From: Nereocystis luetkeana
Lineage: Eukaryota; Sar; Phaeophyceae; Laminariales; Laminariaceae
Direction of reading: 5' to 3'
Length of the DNA stretch: 64,000 nucleotides
Assembly: GCA_031213475.1 (NCBI GenBank)
Contig: JARUPZ010000010.1
Coordinates: forward strand, 2,051,001 to 2,115,000
Positions 12,801-24,267 of this stretch are shown here, piece after piece (the stretch's first letter is position 1; every line of letters begins with the position of its first letter). Below the pieces are notes generated by a model that was not told where the DNA came from, made no database searches, and saw only the letters and a list, made by a program, of their open reading frames with translations. The position numbers and the translations under genes are program-made.

Positions 12801-15800
12801 CTTCCGAGTGATTGCTGGTACGTACCAGGTCTCCAAGTGAAAAAGGCTACGGGGGTTGGCTCGTGGAGGCAGGCTGCAACCGTTTCTGTCCCAGCCCCGC
12901 CAAAGGGGTAGGTAGTTACGTAGACGTGCAGTAGTTCTGCCGACGTGGTTGGTTGTTGTTTGGCGTCGTCAGGTATAGCGCGGTATGCAGGGGGTAAAAC
13001 TAAATGATCGTTGGCACTTTTGCACGTCGCGCGCTCGAGGTTGTGAGCAGGAGGCATGAAGAAAGCACAAGATGGCCCGGTATACATCCATACAAGCGTA
13101 GTCTATGATATATCTATATACGAGTACCAGGTATGTATCTGGTACGAAATTTCAGGGGGAGAACGGAAAAAAAAAGGAACAGCACCAGGGCTTCCCACGT
13201 GGTCCCCCACCGTAGTACTAGCCTGGCCCGACGCCGCTTAACTTCACAGAGCGGACGGGATGTGGTGCGATCGACGTGGTATGGCCGTTCCTGATGTCCA
13301 ACAAGTTGGCGCCCATCTATACCCCTCGATTTCATTGGTACGTTTTAGGTATCGTTAGTTTGTGTTCAGGGAAGTATGAGACAGGTGTACGGGGCCACTC
13401 TTCCGAGTGATTGCTGGTACGTACCAGGTCTCCAAGTGAAAAAGGCTACGGGGGTTGGCTCGTGGAGGCAGGCTGCAACCGCTTCTGTCCCAGCCCCGCC
13501 AAAGGGGTAGGTAGTTACGTAGACGTGCAGTAGTTCTGCCGACGTGGTTGGTTGTTGTTTGGCGTCGTCAGGTATAGCGCGGTATGCAGGGGGTAAAACT
13601 AAATGATCGTTGGCACTTTTGCACGTCGCGCGCTCGAGGTTGTGAGCAGGAGGCATGAAGAAAGCACAAGATGGCCCGGTATACATCCATACAAGCGTAG
13701 TCTATGATATATCTATATACGAGTACCAGGTATGTATCTGGTACGAAATTTCAGGGGGAGAACGGAAAAAAAAAGGAACAGCACCAGGGCTTCCCACGTG
13801 GTCCCCCACCGTAGTACTAGCCTGGCCCGACGCCGCTTAACTTCACAGAGCGGACGGGATGTGGTGCGATCGACGTGGTATGGCCGTTCCTGATGTCCAA
13901 CAAGTTGGCGCCCATCTATACCCCTCGATTTCATTGGTACGTTTTAGGTATCGTTAGTTTGTGTTCAGGGAAGTATGAGACAGGTGTACGGGGCCACTCT
14001 TCCGAGTGATTGCTGGTACGTACCAGGTCTCCAAGTGAAAAAGGCTACGGGGGTTGGCTCGTGGAGGCAGGCTGCAACCGTTTCTGTCCCAGCCCCGCCA
14101 AAGGGGTAGGTAGTTACGTAGACGTGCAGTAGTTCTGCCGACGTGGTTGGTTGTTGTTTGGCGTCGTCAGGTATAGCGCGGTATGCAGGGGGTAAAACTA
14201 AATGATCGTTGGCACTTTTGCACGTCGCGCGCTCGAGGTTGTGAGCAGGAGGCATGAAGAAAGCACAAGATGGCCCGGTATACATCCATACAAGCGTAGT
14301 CTATGATATATCTATATACGAGTACCAGGTATGTATCTGGTACGAAATTTCAGGGGGAGAACGGAAAAAAAAAAAGGAACAGCACCAGGGCTTCCCACGT
14401 GGTCCCCCACCGTAGTACTAGCCTGGCCCGACGGCGCTTAACTTCACAGAGCGGACGGGATGTGGTGCGATCGACGTGGTATGGCCGTTCCTGATGTCCA
14501 ACAAGTTGGCGCCCATCTATACCCCTCGATTTCATTGGTACGTTTTAGGTATCGTTAGTTTGTGTTCAGGGAAGTATGAGACAGGTGTACGGGGCCACTC
14601 TTCCGAGTGATTGCTGGTACGTACCAGGTCTCCAAGTGAAAAAGGCTACGGGGGTTGGCTCGTGGAGGCAGGCTGCAACCGCTTCTGTCCCAGCCCCGCC
14701 AAAGGGGTAGGTAGTTACGTAGACGTGCAGTAGTTCTGCCGACGTGGTTGGTTGTTGTTTGGCGTCGTCAGGTATAGCGCGGTATGCAGGGGGTAAAACT
14801 AAATGATCGTTGGCACTTTTGCACGTCGCGCGCTCGAGGTTGTGAGCAGGAGGCATGAAGAAAGCACAAGATGGCCCGGTATACATCCATACAAGCGTAG
14901 TCTATGATATATCTATATACGAGTACCAGGTATGTATCTGGTACGAAATTTCAGGGGGAGAACGGAAAAAAAAAAAGGAACAGCACCAGGGCTTCCCACG
15001 TGGTCCCCCACCGTAGTACTAGCCTGGCCCGACGCCGCTTAACTTCACAGAGCGGACGGGATGTGGTGCGATCGACGTGGTATGGCCGTTCCTGATGTCC
15101 AACAAGTTGGCGCCCATCTATACCCCTCGATTTCATTGGTACGTTTTAGGTATCGTTAGTTTGTGTTCAGGGAAGTATGAGACAGGTGTACGGGGCCACT
15201 CTTCCGAGTGATTGCTGGTACGTACCAGGTCTCCAAGTGAAAAAGGCTACGGGGGTTGGCTCGTGGAGGCAGGCTGCAACCGTTTCTGTCCCAGCCCCGC
15301 CAAAGGGGTAGGTAGTTACGTAGACGTGCAGTAGTTCTGCCGACGTGGTTGGTTGTTGTTTGGCGTCGTCAGGTATAGCGCGGTATGCAGGGGGTAAAAC
15401 TAAATGATCGTTGGCACTTTTGCACGTCGCGCGCTCGAGGTTGTGAGCAGGAGGCATGAAGAAAGCACAAGATGGCCCGGTATACATCCATACAAGCGTA
15501 GTCTATGATATATCTATATACGAGTACCAGGTATGTATCTGGTACGAAATTTCAGGGGGAGAACGGAAAAAAAAAGGAACAGCACCAGGGCTTCCCACGT
15601 GGTCCCCCACCGTAGTACTAGCCTGGCCCGACGCCGCTTAACTTCACAGAGCGGACGGGATGTGGTGCGATCGACGTGGTATGGCCGTTCCTGATGTCCA
15701 ACAAGTTGGCGCCCATCTATACCCCTCGATTTCATTGGTACGTTTTAGGTATCGTTAGTTTGTGTTCAGGGAAGTATGAGACAGGTGTACGGGGCCACTC

Positions 15801-18175
15801 TTCCGAGTGATTGCTGGTACGTACCAGGTCTCCAAGTGAAAAAGGCTACGGGGGTTGGCTCGTGGAGGCAGGCTGCAACCGTTTCTGTCCCAGCCCCGCC
15901 AAAGGGGTAGGTAGTTACGTAGACGTGCAGTAGTTCTGCCGACGTGGTTGGTTGTTGTTTGGCGTCGTCAGGTATAGCGCGGTATGCAGGGGGTAAAACT
16001 AAATGATCGTTGGCACTTTTGCACGTCGCGCGCTCGAGGTTGTGAGCAGGAGGCATGAAGAAAGCACAAGATGGCCCGGTATACATCCATACAAGCGTAG
16101 TCTATGATATATCTATATACGAGTACCAGGTATGTATCTGGTACGAAATTTCAGGGGGAGAACGGAAAAAAAAAGGAACAGCACCAGGGCTTCCCACGTG
16201 GTCCCCCACCGTAGTACTAGCCTGGCCCGACGCCGCTTAACTTCACAGAGCGGACGGGATGTGGTGCGATCGACGTGGTATGGCCGTTCCTGATGTCCAA
16301 CAAGTTGGCGCCCATCTATACCCCTCGATTTCATTGGTACGTTTTAGGTATCGTTAGTTTGTGTTCAGGGAAGTATGAGACAGGTGTACGGGGCCACTCT
16401 TCCGAGTGATTGCTGGTACGTACCAGGTCTCCAAGTGAAAAAGGCTACGGGGGTTGGCTCGTGGAGGCAGGCTGCAACCGCTTCTGTCCCAGCCCCGCCA
16501 AAGGGGTAGGTAGTTACGTAGACGTGCAGTAGTTCTGCCGACGTGGTTGGTTGTTGTTTGGCGTCGTCAGGTATAGCGCGGTATGCAGGGGGTAAAACTA
16601 AATGATCGTTGGCACTTTTGCACGTCGCGCGCTCGAGGTTGTGAGCAGGAGGCATGAAGAAAGCACAAGATGGCCCGGTATACATCCATACAAGCGTAGT
16701 CTATGATATATCTATATACGAGTACCAGGTATGTATCTGGTACGAAATTTCAGGGGGAGAACGGAAAAAAAAAGGAACAGCACCAGGGCTTCCCACGTGG
16801 TCCCCCACCGTAGTACTAGCCTGGCCCGACGCCGCTTAACTTCACAGAGCGGACGGGATGTGGTGCGATCGACGTGGTATGGCCGTTCCTGATGTCCAAC
16901 AAGTTGGCGCCCATCTATACCCCTCGATTTCATTGGTACGTTTTAGGTATCGTTAGTTTGTGTTCAGGGAAGTATGAGACAGGTGTACGGGGCCACTCTT
17001 CCGAGTGATTGCTGGTACGTACCAGGTCTCCAAGTGAAAAAGGCTACGGGGGTTGGCTCGTGGAGGCAGGCTGCAACCGTTTCTGTCCCAGCCCCGCCAA
17101 AGGGGTAGGTAGTTACGTAGACGTGCAGTAGTTCTGCCGACGTGGTTGGTTGTTGTTTGGCGTCGTCAGGTATAGCGCGGTATGCAGGGGGTAAAACTAA
17201 ATGATCGTTGGCACTTTTGCACGTCGCGCGCTCGAGGTTGTGAGCAGGAGGCATGAAGAAAGCACAAGATGGCCCGGTATACATCCATACAAGCGTAGTC
17301 TATGATATATCTATATACGAGTACCAGGTATGTATCTGGTACGAAATTTCAGGGGGAGAACGGAAAAAAAAAAGGAACAGCACCAGGGCTTCCCACGTGG
17401 TCCCCCACCGTAGTACTAGCCTGGCCCGACGCCGCTTAACTTCACAGAGCGGACGGGATGTGGTGCGATCGACGTGGTATGGCCGTTCCTGATGTCCAAC
17501 AAGTTGGCGCCCATCTATACCCCTCGATTTCATTGGTACGTTTTAGGTATCGTTAGTTTGTGTTCAGGGAAGTATGAGACAGGTGTACGGGGCCACTCTT
17601 CCGAGTGATTGCTGGTACGTACCAGGTCTCCAAGTGAAAAAGGCTACGGGGGTTGGCTCGTGGAGGCAGGCTGCAACCGCTTCTGTCCCAGCCCCGCCAA
17701 AGGGGTAGGTAGTTACGTAGACGTGCAGTAGTTCTGCCGACGTGGTTGGTTGTTGTTTGGCGTCGTCAGGTATAGCGCGGTATGCAGGGGGTAAAACTAA
17801 ATGATCGTTGGCACTTTTGCACGTCGCGCGCTCGAGGTTGTGAGCAGGAGGCATGAAGAAAGCACAAGATGGCCCGGTATACATCCATACAAGCGTAGTC
17901 TATGATATATCTATATACGAGTACCAGGTATGTATCTGGTACGAAATTTCAGGGGGAGAACGGAAAAAAAAAAAGGAACAGCACCAGGGCTTCCCACGTG
18001 GTCCCCCACCGTAGTACTAGCCTGGCCCGACGCCGCTTAACTTCACAGAGCGGACGGGATGTGGTGCGATCGACGTGGTATGGCCGTTCCTGATGTCCAA
18101 CAAGTTGGCGCCCATCTATACCCCTCGATTTCATTGGTACGTTTTAGGTATCGTTAGTTTGTGTTCAGGGAAGTA
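6879..18175 (+). repeat. 599-bp satellite array, about 18.9 copies
   Basis: A block beginning GCAGRCTGCAACCG and ending GTGTTCAGGGAAGTA recurs head to tail. The internal landmark ATGAAGAAAGCACAAG occurs 19 times, at 7066, 7665, 8264 and so on to 17853, spaced 599 bp except for 600- or 601-bp steps. The first copy starts part-way through the unit and the last stops part-way, giving 11,297 bp. Differences found by eye are few: a C/T site 11 bp into the unit, a run of 9, 10 or 11 A's, and one C-to-G change at 14434. Each unit holds an inverted pair GTACCAG/CTGGTAC with an 8-base spacer and a perfect TGGTACGTACCA. Open frames of 106, 73 and 61 codons recur in every unit, but 599 is not a multiple of three, so no frame continues through the array. 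No rRNA, tRNA or snRNA sequence was recognised in the unit. Confidence 0.97.
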
Positions 18176-18239
18176 CGCACGAGTTGACCCTTATTTTTTT
18201 CCCGATGCAATCGTAGTTGGTTTATGGGGGTTCACTTGT

Positions 18240-18487
18240 CGGAGGGCGGGGGGGGTGTACTTAATATCATGCATGGCCGAAGTCGTGTGATCATATACCC
18301 TTGCATATCTACAATGCCGAGACGGAGCACGTTGGGTTTTAACCGACAAGGCAGAAATTGCGTGCACCAAGTCCGAAGGACCGCGAGGTGTTCGGCGAGT
18401 TGCGGTCAGGGTGACCTGCATTCAACTAAAAACCGCTTCAGAGGCTGCCTTGCACATGGATGACAGCGATGGGAGGACCACGTTTTT
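18240..18487 (+). repeat. G-tract dispersed repeat, copy 1 (5' part)
   Basis: Begins with a G run, then GTGTACTTAATATCATGCATGG, and continues through GACGGAGCAC, GGGTTTTAACCGAC and a GTGAGGTGTTCGGCGAG-like block. This matches the copies at 29.6, 36.8 and 63.1 kb. It is interrupted at about 18488 by the SINE-like element and resumes at 18707-18752 with CCTTCTGGGTGCC. No coding capacity is evident. Confidence 0.75.
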
Positions 18488-18641
18488 TTCTGAAGTGTAG
18501 ATGTGCTTCAGTTATCGCGTGTGTTATTTTTTGCTTGTTTTATCTTTTTACCGAGAGGTATTCTTCCACTCCAGAGTTAATGGAGCCTGTCCTGCGACCA
18601 TGGACTGCATTGTATTGTGGCGATGAGTTAATATGAAAACT

Positions 18642-18706
<65 letters not shown>
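18488..18706 (+). mobile_element. SINE-like element with AAC tail, copy 2
   Basis: Homologous along its length to 2290-2446 on the opposite strand (CTGAAGTGTAGATGTG start, GGACTGCATTGTATTGTGG near the 3' end), finishing in about 21 AAC triplets at 18642-18706. It sits inside the G-tract repeat, whose two halves flank it. It is therefore the younger insertion. Confidence 0.7.
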
Positions 18707-18707
<1 letters not shown>

Positions 18708-18752
18708 TCCAACTGCCTTCTGGGTGCCTTGCCGTAAACACTACGTGATGCT
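18707..18752 (+). repeat. G-tract dispersed repeat, copy 1 (3' part)
   Basis: CCTTCTGGGTGCCTTGCC followed by ACACTACGTG matches the 3' ends of the copies at 29609-29945 and 63145-63480. This shows that the SINE-like element split one repeat. Confidence 0.7.
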
Positions 18753-19387
18753 AATATTCATTTTTTGCGGAGTAAAAGCGCTCTCAAAACTAAACAAAGG
18801 CGACAGCCAGCTGTGACCGGCCGCCAAGAAAACGATAACAAAAACGGTACCCTGGTTGCCTAGGTCACGTGTTGAGCGGTATGGTTTACAGTGTCGTTGC
18901 CAACCGACGCCAACCCTACCTATATACCATATGTAGGGAGGGGGGCCGGTCTCGGGTTGCTTATTAATTTGACCCTTGAGCTTATCCCTGAAACCCTCAC
19001 ACTCCCTAGCTCCGTTATAACTGTTTCAAGGGAAATATTGAGCAGTACGAGAGAAAGGACGCAACGAGCGCCGTGGGCACCCACTTATTTCCAGGACCTG
19101 CGAAATTCTCCAACCCGTTCGTGTCGAAACAGTAGCTGCTGCCGTATCAAACCATAAACGCGCACCGTATCACACGTGTTACAAAAAAAAAAAATCACCC
19201 CTTCGAACGAATTCCCAATCTTGCCTTTCTCGGCGTCGGTGAAAGCGCAAACGCCGAGCGATTTTTCTATGGAGAGATATCGACGAGATATTTCCAAGGC
19301 CACCGCTTTCGTTGTTTGTGCGCCCCCCCTTAACGCATGTTTTGGGGGAATAATCGGCTCCGAAAATCGTTCTCGAGGGTGTGCTAT
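18753..19387. other. No recognisable gene
   Basis: Short frames on both strands lack domains or paired splice sites. A 12-A run lies near 19181-19192. Confidence 0.5.
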
Positions 19388-19516
19388 CTTCGCGTGTTGC
19401 CACGGGGAACCATAGTAACAGGAACCCATCATAAAACACAAAAATTTATACCTGGTATATATTCTGGTATTCTTTCTACGCATTGTTGGTCCTGGTTACT
19501 TTGCCCCCCAGAAAAT
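19388..19516. mobile_element. Foldback element, family 1, copy 2
   Basis: Left arm CACGGGGAACCATAGTAAC and right arm, on the complementary strand, CTGGGGGGCAAAGTAACC pair imperfectly over about 30 bp. The centre is AT-rich with ATACCTGGTATA, as in the 3102-3236 copy. Confidence 0.55.
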
Positions 19517-19739
19517 TGACGGTGCACAAACTGAAGATTCACATGTGCGGCACCTGCGTCGATGGCGGCGCACTCGCTCTCCTCCATGGCGTAGATCCAA
19601 TCATGCTCCAAAAAAGGCGACTCGTCCGGCCGCAGGAGAGAGTCCCACGATTCTTTCGGGATACCCTGCAGAAACAATTGTGTCACAGGAGAGGACAGTT
19701 TCGGGCGCTCGTCAGTCACGCCTTTTGGAGCTCCCACTC

Positions 19740-19950
19740 TACAACGAGTTTATCGAGTCTAGACGGCCGTCATGTTTCGGGCGTCGTCGGTCGCAGGGTT
19801 AGGAGCTGCCACGCTGAGACTATAACAATAAGTCTGGACGGCCACCCGTTACAGAAAAGTCTACACGGCCGATTAGTTTTGGGCGTCGTTAGGCACACTG
19901 TTATGAGCAGCCACACTAAACCTAGCACAATGAGTCTAGACGGCCGTCCG
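19740..19950 (+). repeat. Degenerate minisatellite with AGTCTAGACGGCC core
   Basis: The core AGTCTRGACGGCC or a close variant recurs about four times (near 19756, 19832, 19858 and 19929), and GGGCGTCGT follows twice. An open frame of 182 codons at 19483-20031 crosses the repeats and translates them as SLDGR/SLDGH units. There is no other sign that it is expressed. Confidence 0.6.
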
Positions 19951-20031
19951 ACACAAGCCAACACTGCCGTCTCCCTGACATCTGCAGAAGAGTGGATAGT
20001 CGACCGTTTTGAGGGCAAAAACAAGACCTGA

Positions 20032-21179
20032 TGCTGGAGGATTACGACGGAGACGCAATCTGTTTTTCGTCATTGTGAATAGAGGATTGAGGTGTTCGTG
20101 CTCGTCCAGGATTTGTCGAAGATAAATAAAAGTGATCGATCATCTAGGAGCCTGCATTGTTATTGCTGATGGTGTCACAGCAGAAGTGGTACGCGCAGGA
20201 ACGTCTGCTAAAACACGATTCAAGAGACCGTGTCCAGCAGACAAAGCATAAGGTGGAAGCTACGCAAATAGCTACAACAGTAGCCATTGACCAGCCAACG
20301 CCGCGATTGAATCATGCCCAGAGCAAGCGTATGACAGAAGCTGCTGCAGTAAAAAAAAAAAAAAACAAGCTGGTGGTGGCAACAGGCGGGAGTTTTGGGC
20401 AGTAACCCTTTCCGGACTCAGAGATCAACGACAAAAAAAAACCCGACAAGGTTGGTACTGCCAACGTGTAGCAGTACGAGTAGGATAATGCCGCACCCGT
20501 ACAACTCCTTGCACTACACCAGGTAGGTGTAGTGCGCTGCTGTGGTTTTGAACACCACATTCTCATTTACGATCCCCCAGATAGGCAGTGGTCAATCCTG
20601 ACGGCCTTTTTTGTCGTCGACTTCCCCTTCTCGAGTCCCAGAACGATTAGGCATGCACAGTAGACCGGAGTGAGCTCTCCCCTCGTGCTCGTGGTGGTCG
20701 GCAGCAGTATGCGTGAGCGGTTGCTACGTATCGTGCTCTATCCTGCCTGCTGCACTGCAATTTTTGGCTTCGCGTGACATGCCATCGGCAGAACTATGTA
20801 TCACTAGGTGCGGTTGTTGTGTAGTTGTGGTTGATCTCACAAGCCAACTCATCGCCATCACCAAATCCTTGGTCACAAGAAGTGGAACAAAAGCTTGGGT
20901 GTGGCATGAGAGGTCGATTCGGGGCTCTGTACAAGGAGTTGAACTTGATGATACATATCATACCTGGTACGTATCAGGTACTTCGCATACCAGAGCAGTA
21001 GGAGTCTACTGGTACAACATGGCCATATTTTACGATGAATATTTGTAATAATACAGGGGTTCGTGGGCGAACGGACCCCTATATTACCCGTATATACACT
21101 GTACCTGGCACTGAACCTGGTAGGGGCTGATACTGGTAAGCCTAAACCTGCACACATGTCGGCAACTGCTGTGCGTATT
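20032..21179. other. No recognisable gene; several TACCWGGTA motifs
   Basis: Contains the hairpin at 20511-20535 and copies of the TACCTGGTA/ATCAGGTA motif near 20967, 20980, 21101 and 21116. A 15-A run near 20350 and short frames complete the stretch. No gene is supported. Confidence 0.5.
20511..20535. repeat. Perfect 10-bp-arm hairpin with AGGTA loop
   Basis: GCACTACACC and GGTGTAGTGC flank AGGTA. The loop plus its neighbours spell ACCAGGT, the core of the window-wide motif. Confidence 0.85.
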
Positions 21180-22165
21180 TTACGCAGGATACCACCCGTC
21201 TTTTACATACAACCCCACCACAGGAGACCACCCTCCGTGATAAAACCACCCCCCCAAAAAAACGCCAGGTTTGTCGCTGGGGTACGTTAGATACCACCCC
21301 CCTGTGCCATACGCGCTACTATTGCACCGCATGATCTAATGTGAGTTGTCACCCATGTCAGACTACCACCAGTAGTTTGGAATACCGTCGTACCGGTACC
21401 GGACAGTTTGGTGCGCAGGATTTAACACAATAAAATGCAGATTTGACGGGGAGGGTGTCTCGGGAGTACCACCTCCAGTGATTCGTTGTTGAAGCATCTA
21501 CGGGCTGCTGGCTAGCACCCCCGGGGTTCAAAACAGAAGGCACCATCGGCATCATCGCCGACACTGGTATACCGTATGATACAACATGAATGAGGAGTGT
21601 GGGAAGGTCAACATTTTGAGAGCAAGTGATATAAACCTGGTATGCAAAAAATACAGGTACCGTAGTGCTACAACCTTGCCATCACCCCCTTAGTATCACC
21701 CCCCCCCTGGCCCTTTAACCCTTTTAGGACCCCAGTCCCGTTTTGGGGACAAACCACTGATAGTTAGAGTGCTTTGTCCCCACATATGGGAGTGCGGTGC
21801 TAAAAGGGTTAAGGTCAAGTGATATGCGTACATTATCGATACTTCCAAGCGACCCTATCACCCACTTGTAGTCGCCTCCTCTGGTAACTTCCTGGAAGCG
21901 TCGAAATATGTCACTCGCCGCGGCTTACGTTATTACCCCCCCCGTTATCACAAGGTCTGGGTGGGTGTGACAAGCGCGCCAAATATTGCCAGCGGAGGTG
22001 CTATCACCCCCCGCCAACCATGAAAAAGCAAAACTCGAATGGGCCAACTCCATTAACACCGGAGGAGTAGGTTAGATCCCACCCGACGACAGGAAGCCAC
22101 CCCCGGTGGTAAAAAAAAAAGCAAAATGCGAAATAGGTACGAGGCACGAGTATTATTACCCCCCC
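21180..22165. repeat. C-tract-rich stretch with recurring ATNACCCCCC
   Basis: Blocks such as ATACCACCCG, ATCACCCCCC, TTATTACCCCCCCC and GGTGGTAAAAA recur irregularly in this kilobase. They look like a decayed low-complexity repeat. The TTAA-flanked element at 21715-21812 is embedded in it. No gene. Confidence 0.5.
21715..21812. mobile_element. TTAA-flanked miniature element, copy 1
   Basis: Reads TTAA, CCCTTTTAGGAC..., and ends CTAAAAGGG, TTAA. The arms pair over about 40 bp: CAGTCCCGTTTTGGGGACAA on the left against the complementary block on the right. Terminal CCC...GGG next to duplicated TTAA is the hallmark of piggyBac-superfamily ends, so this is best read as a piggyBac-type non-autonomous element. 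Confidence 0.75.
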
Positions 22166-22174
22166 GGTGGTTTC

Positions 22175-23082
22175 TTACGCGCCAAACACGTTACTCGGAA
22201 CTACGTACGGCAGTAGCAACGCGAGAGTCGCTCCCAGGATAACGAACTGCAATGGGACGAACGAAAATTGCTGCCGTCCTTGTGCTGCACCACCGTGGTG
22301 CGGTTGAATCGTGGACCCCGCGCTGAAATAATAGACAATGGCCTCTTCATGCGACGCGACTCCCTCCCGCCCGGGGTACTCGCAACCTCGGACCAACCTG
22401 GCGCTGCTGCTCTGTAACCCCCCAGCGGTTTCGTATGCAGCGCGGCTTTGCATGGTCGCCAACGGCAACCAAAGGGCGTGGCAACACAGGCCCCAGGGCG
22501 CACATGTCTTGGGAATCTCTGCTTCGGGCGAACGCTGTTGTACTACTCATACTACCAGGTGGTGCTGCCGTGTCTCGTAGGTAGACCCCAGGTTACTCGT
22601 ACGTAAACCACCGCTGGGCCCGCCTGGTGCGTTGGGTTGCATCAAACTCGAACTGCCACCTATTAATAAATCAAATGCCTGAAGAACACATGCCGCGTCA
22701 GCAGCGTTTCAGGGCTACAGGTACAGCAGCAGTGTCTGTGTTCTCTCGACCATTACAGACACGCCAAATCCGCAGAGCTCCTCACCTTGATGCCCCCCTT
22801 GATCTCTACAACAACGTCCACATCAGGGCCTTCCTGGTGCGGCTCTGCAGCAGCGTCCAGCTTGCTAGATCTTGATCTACGTCTCTCTCTAGTACTCCAG
22901 CTGTACTCGAAAGAATCATGATGATTCGTCATTCGTGTTGTGGCTGCTACTAATGGTACTACTCGATTGCTGCCGGCTGTTAAAGCCTGTTGTGGAGTGC
23001 ATCGCTGCCCCAAGGCAAACGATAAAGCTGCCGTCGGCAGCAATGCCGTAAGTGCGGCAGACAGAAGCCTCGTGGCGAGCAT
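22175..23082 (-). CDS. Putative plastid-targeted single-span membrane protein, two exons
   Basis: Exon 1 spans 22786-23082 (99 codons from the ATG) and exon 2 spans 22175-22411 (78 codons plus stop). The intron has a GTGAGG donor and a TTACAG acceptor and splits in phase 0, giving 177 residues. The N-terminus MLATRLLSAALTALLPTAAL then SFALG is a signal peptide ending at an ASAFAP-like site (cleavage before F). A Ser/Arg/Gln-rich, transit-like stretch follows. This bipartite pattern is known for proteins imported into four-membrane plastids of stramenopile algae. After it comes DVDVVVEIKGGIK. The C-terminus has one hydrophobic span, FVPLQFVILGATLALLLPYV, then VPSNVFGA. I do not recognise the mature domain. 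Plastid location is inferred from the targeting pattern; an ordinary secretory protein remains possible. Confidence 0.65.
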
Positions 23083-24150
23083 GGTGCGTGCTTATGACCT
23101 CGCGCCTCACACCATTTGCCAAATTTGCCCTTGAACAAGGTTTCACGCCACTTTTGAAGGCGTTCTTCACCCAGGAAGGGGGGAAGAAGTGCGAAGAGAC
23201 CTGTCGAGTTTGTGGTTTCGCCGCATAATTGCGAGGGAGACGGGCCGATCCGACGATGTAACTTTTTTTTTTTTATCTTCCTTTATGCAACGATTCGTCA
23301 TATAAAAACGCCGTATCGTCATATAGAAACGCATTGCTGGCTGCTGTAGATCCAGCACATACATATACTGGTACAGGCTTGGTGCTTCGTTTGATATTCT
23401 TAGTGCCTGGCTCCGTGCTAAACTTGTACTTAAGTACGACTTGAATTGCGTTCTTTCGAGGTGCGCGCCATGAGCGACCCCTCCCTGTGTACTCGTATAC
23501 CACGGACAGGCATGCCGAGGAAACGCTTTCAGTTTGTGAGCATTTACGTGAGTCGACGGATCCCGCTACATAGCATTCTTTGCTATGCACTCGCTAATTG
23601 CTACGATGTCTTCCAGTTATTATTGGGGCAAACATGCGCCCACTCGTGGTCTTGGTCACGCGAACAAGCCTCGACATCACCATGATGACGCCGATGAACT
23701 GCAAGTAAACAAGTGCGTACGTACTCTATCAATTCCTCCCAACCAACCCGCGCATGGATATTTGGGTATGCGAATCAGCTCTGACGTCGGCGGAGTAACA
23801 CGTCAACGTAAGACAGCTCCGTAACCGTAACTCCTCTCTGGTGTTGCTGCAGTTGATGGTATCGCTCGGTTGATGTCGCCCGTTAGGGTTTGCTACGGGG
23901 TGAACAAACGGCCCGAGGCAAAGGAACCCCCTGAATGGAGAGGACGCAGGAACCTCGCGGAGAGGGTGGTGAGCGATTTTCGAGCTTGAACCTTTATCTG
24001 TTCACACCGACTTCCTTGGGCCCGGTTTCATGTGAAGTGGAGAATTCGTGTTCTTGGCCTCGTACTAGTACTCGGGTAAGCCTCGTGTCATGAGTGTCGA
24101 TGAACGACTCTTCGCCCTCGGGGGATATACATTATTGTCCTTTTTCACGA
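23083..24150. other. No recognisable gene
   Basis: This is the upstream region of the plastid-protein gene. A poly-T run lies near 23263-23274. Short frames show no domain. No TATA-like element could be assigned with confidence. Confidence 0.45.
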
Positions 24151-24267
24151 CATACCGTGGCACGCCGTGGAACCACCTTCGGCAGCATCTTCCACGGCAT
24201 ACCACCGAACCCTCCACGGACCCCCACGGCATACCATGGAACCCTTACAGCGCAAAGGTACTTTTTT

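Noticed and set aside
7376-17884. Recurring 106-codon minus-strand frame in each satellite unit as a multicopy gene family
   Set aside because: It recurs only because the DNA recurs. Competing frames on both strands are equally preserved, there is no domain, and the unit length is not a multiple of three. Near identity of units means codon-level selection cannot be judged.
6879-18175. CRISPR array or rDNA/5S array
   Set aside because: The period is 599 bp with no unique spacers alternating with short repeats, and no rRNA sequence is recognisable in the unit. The surroundings are eukaryotic.
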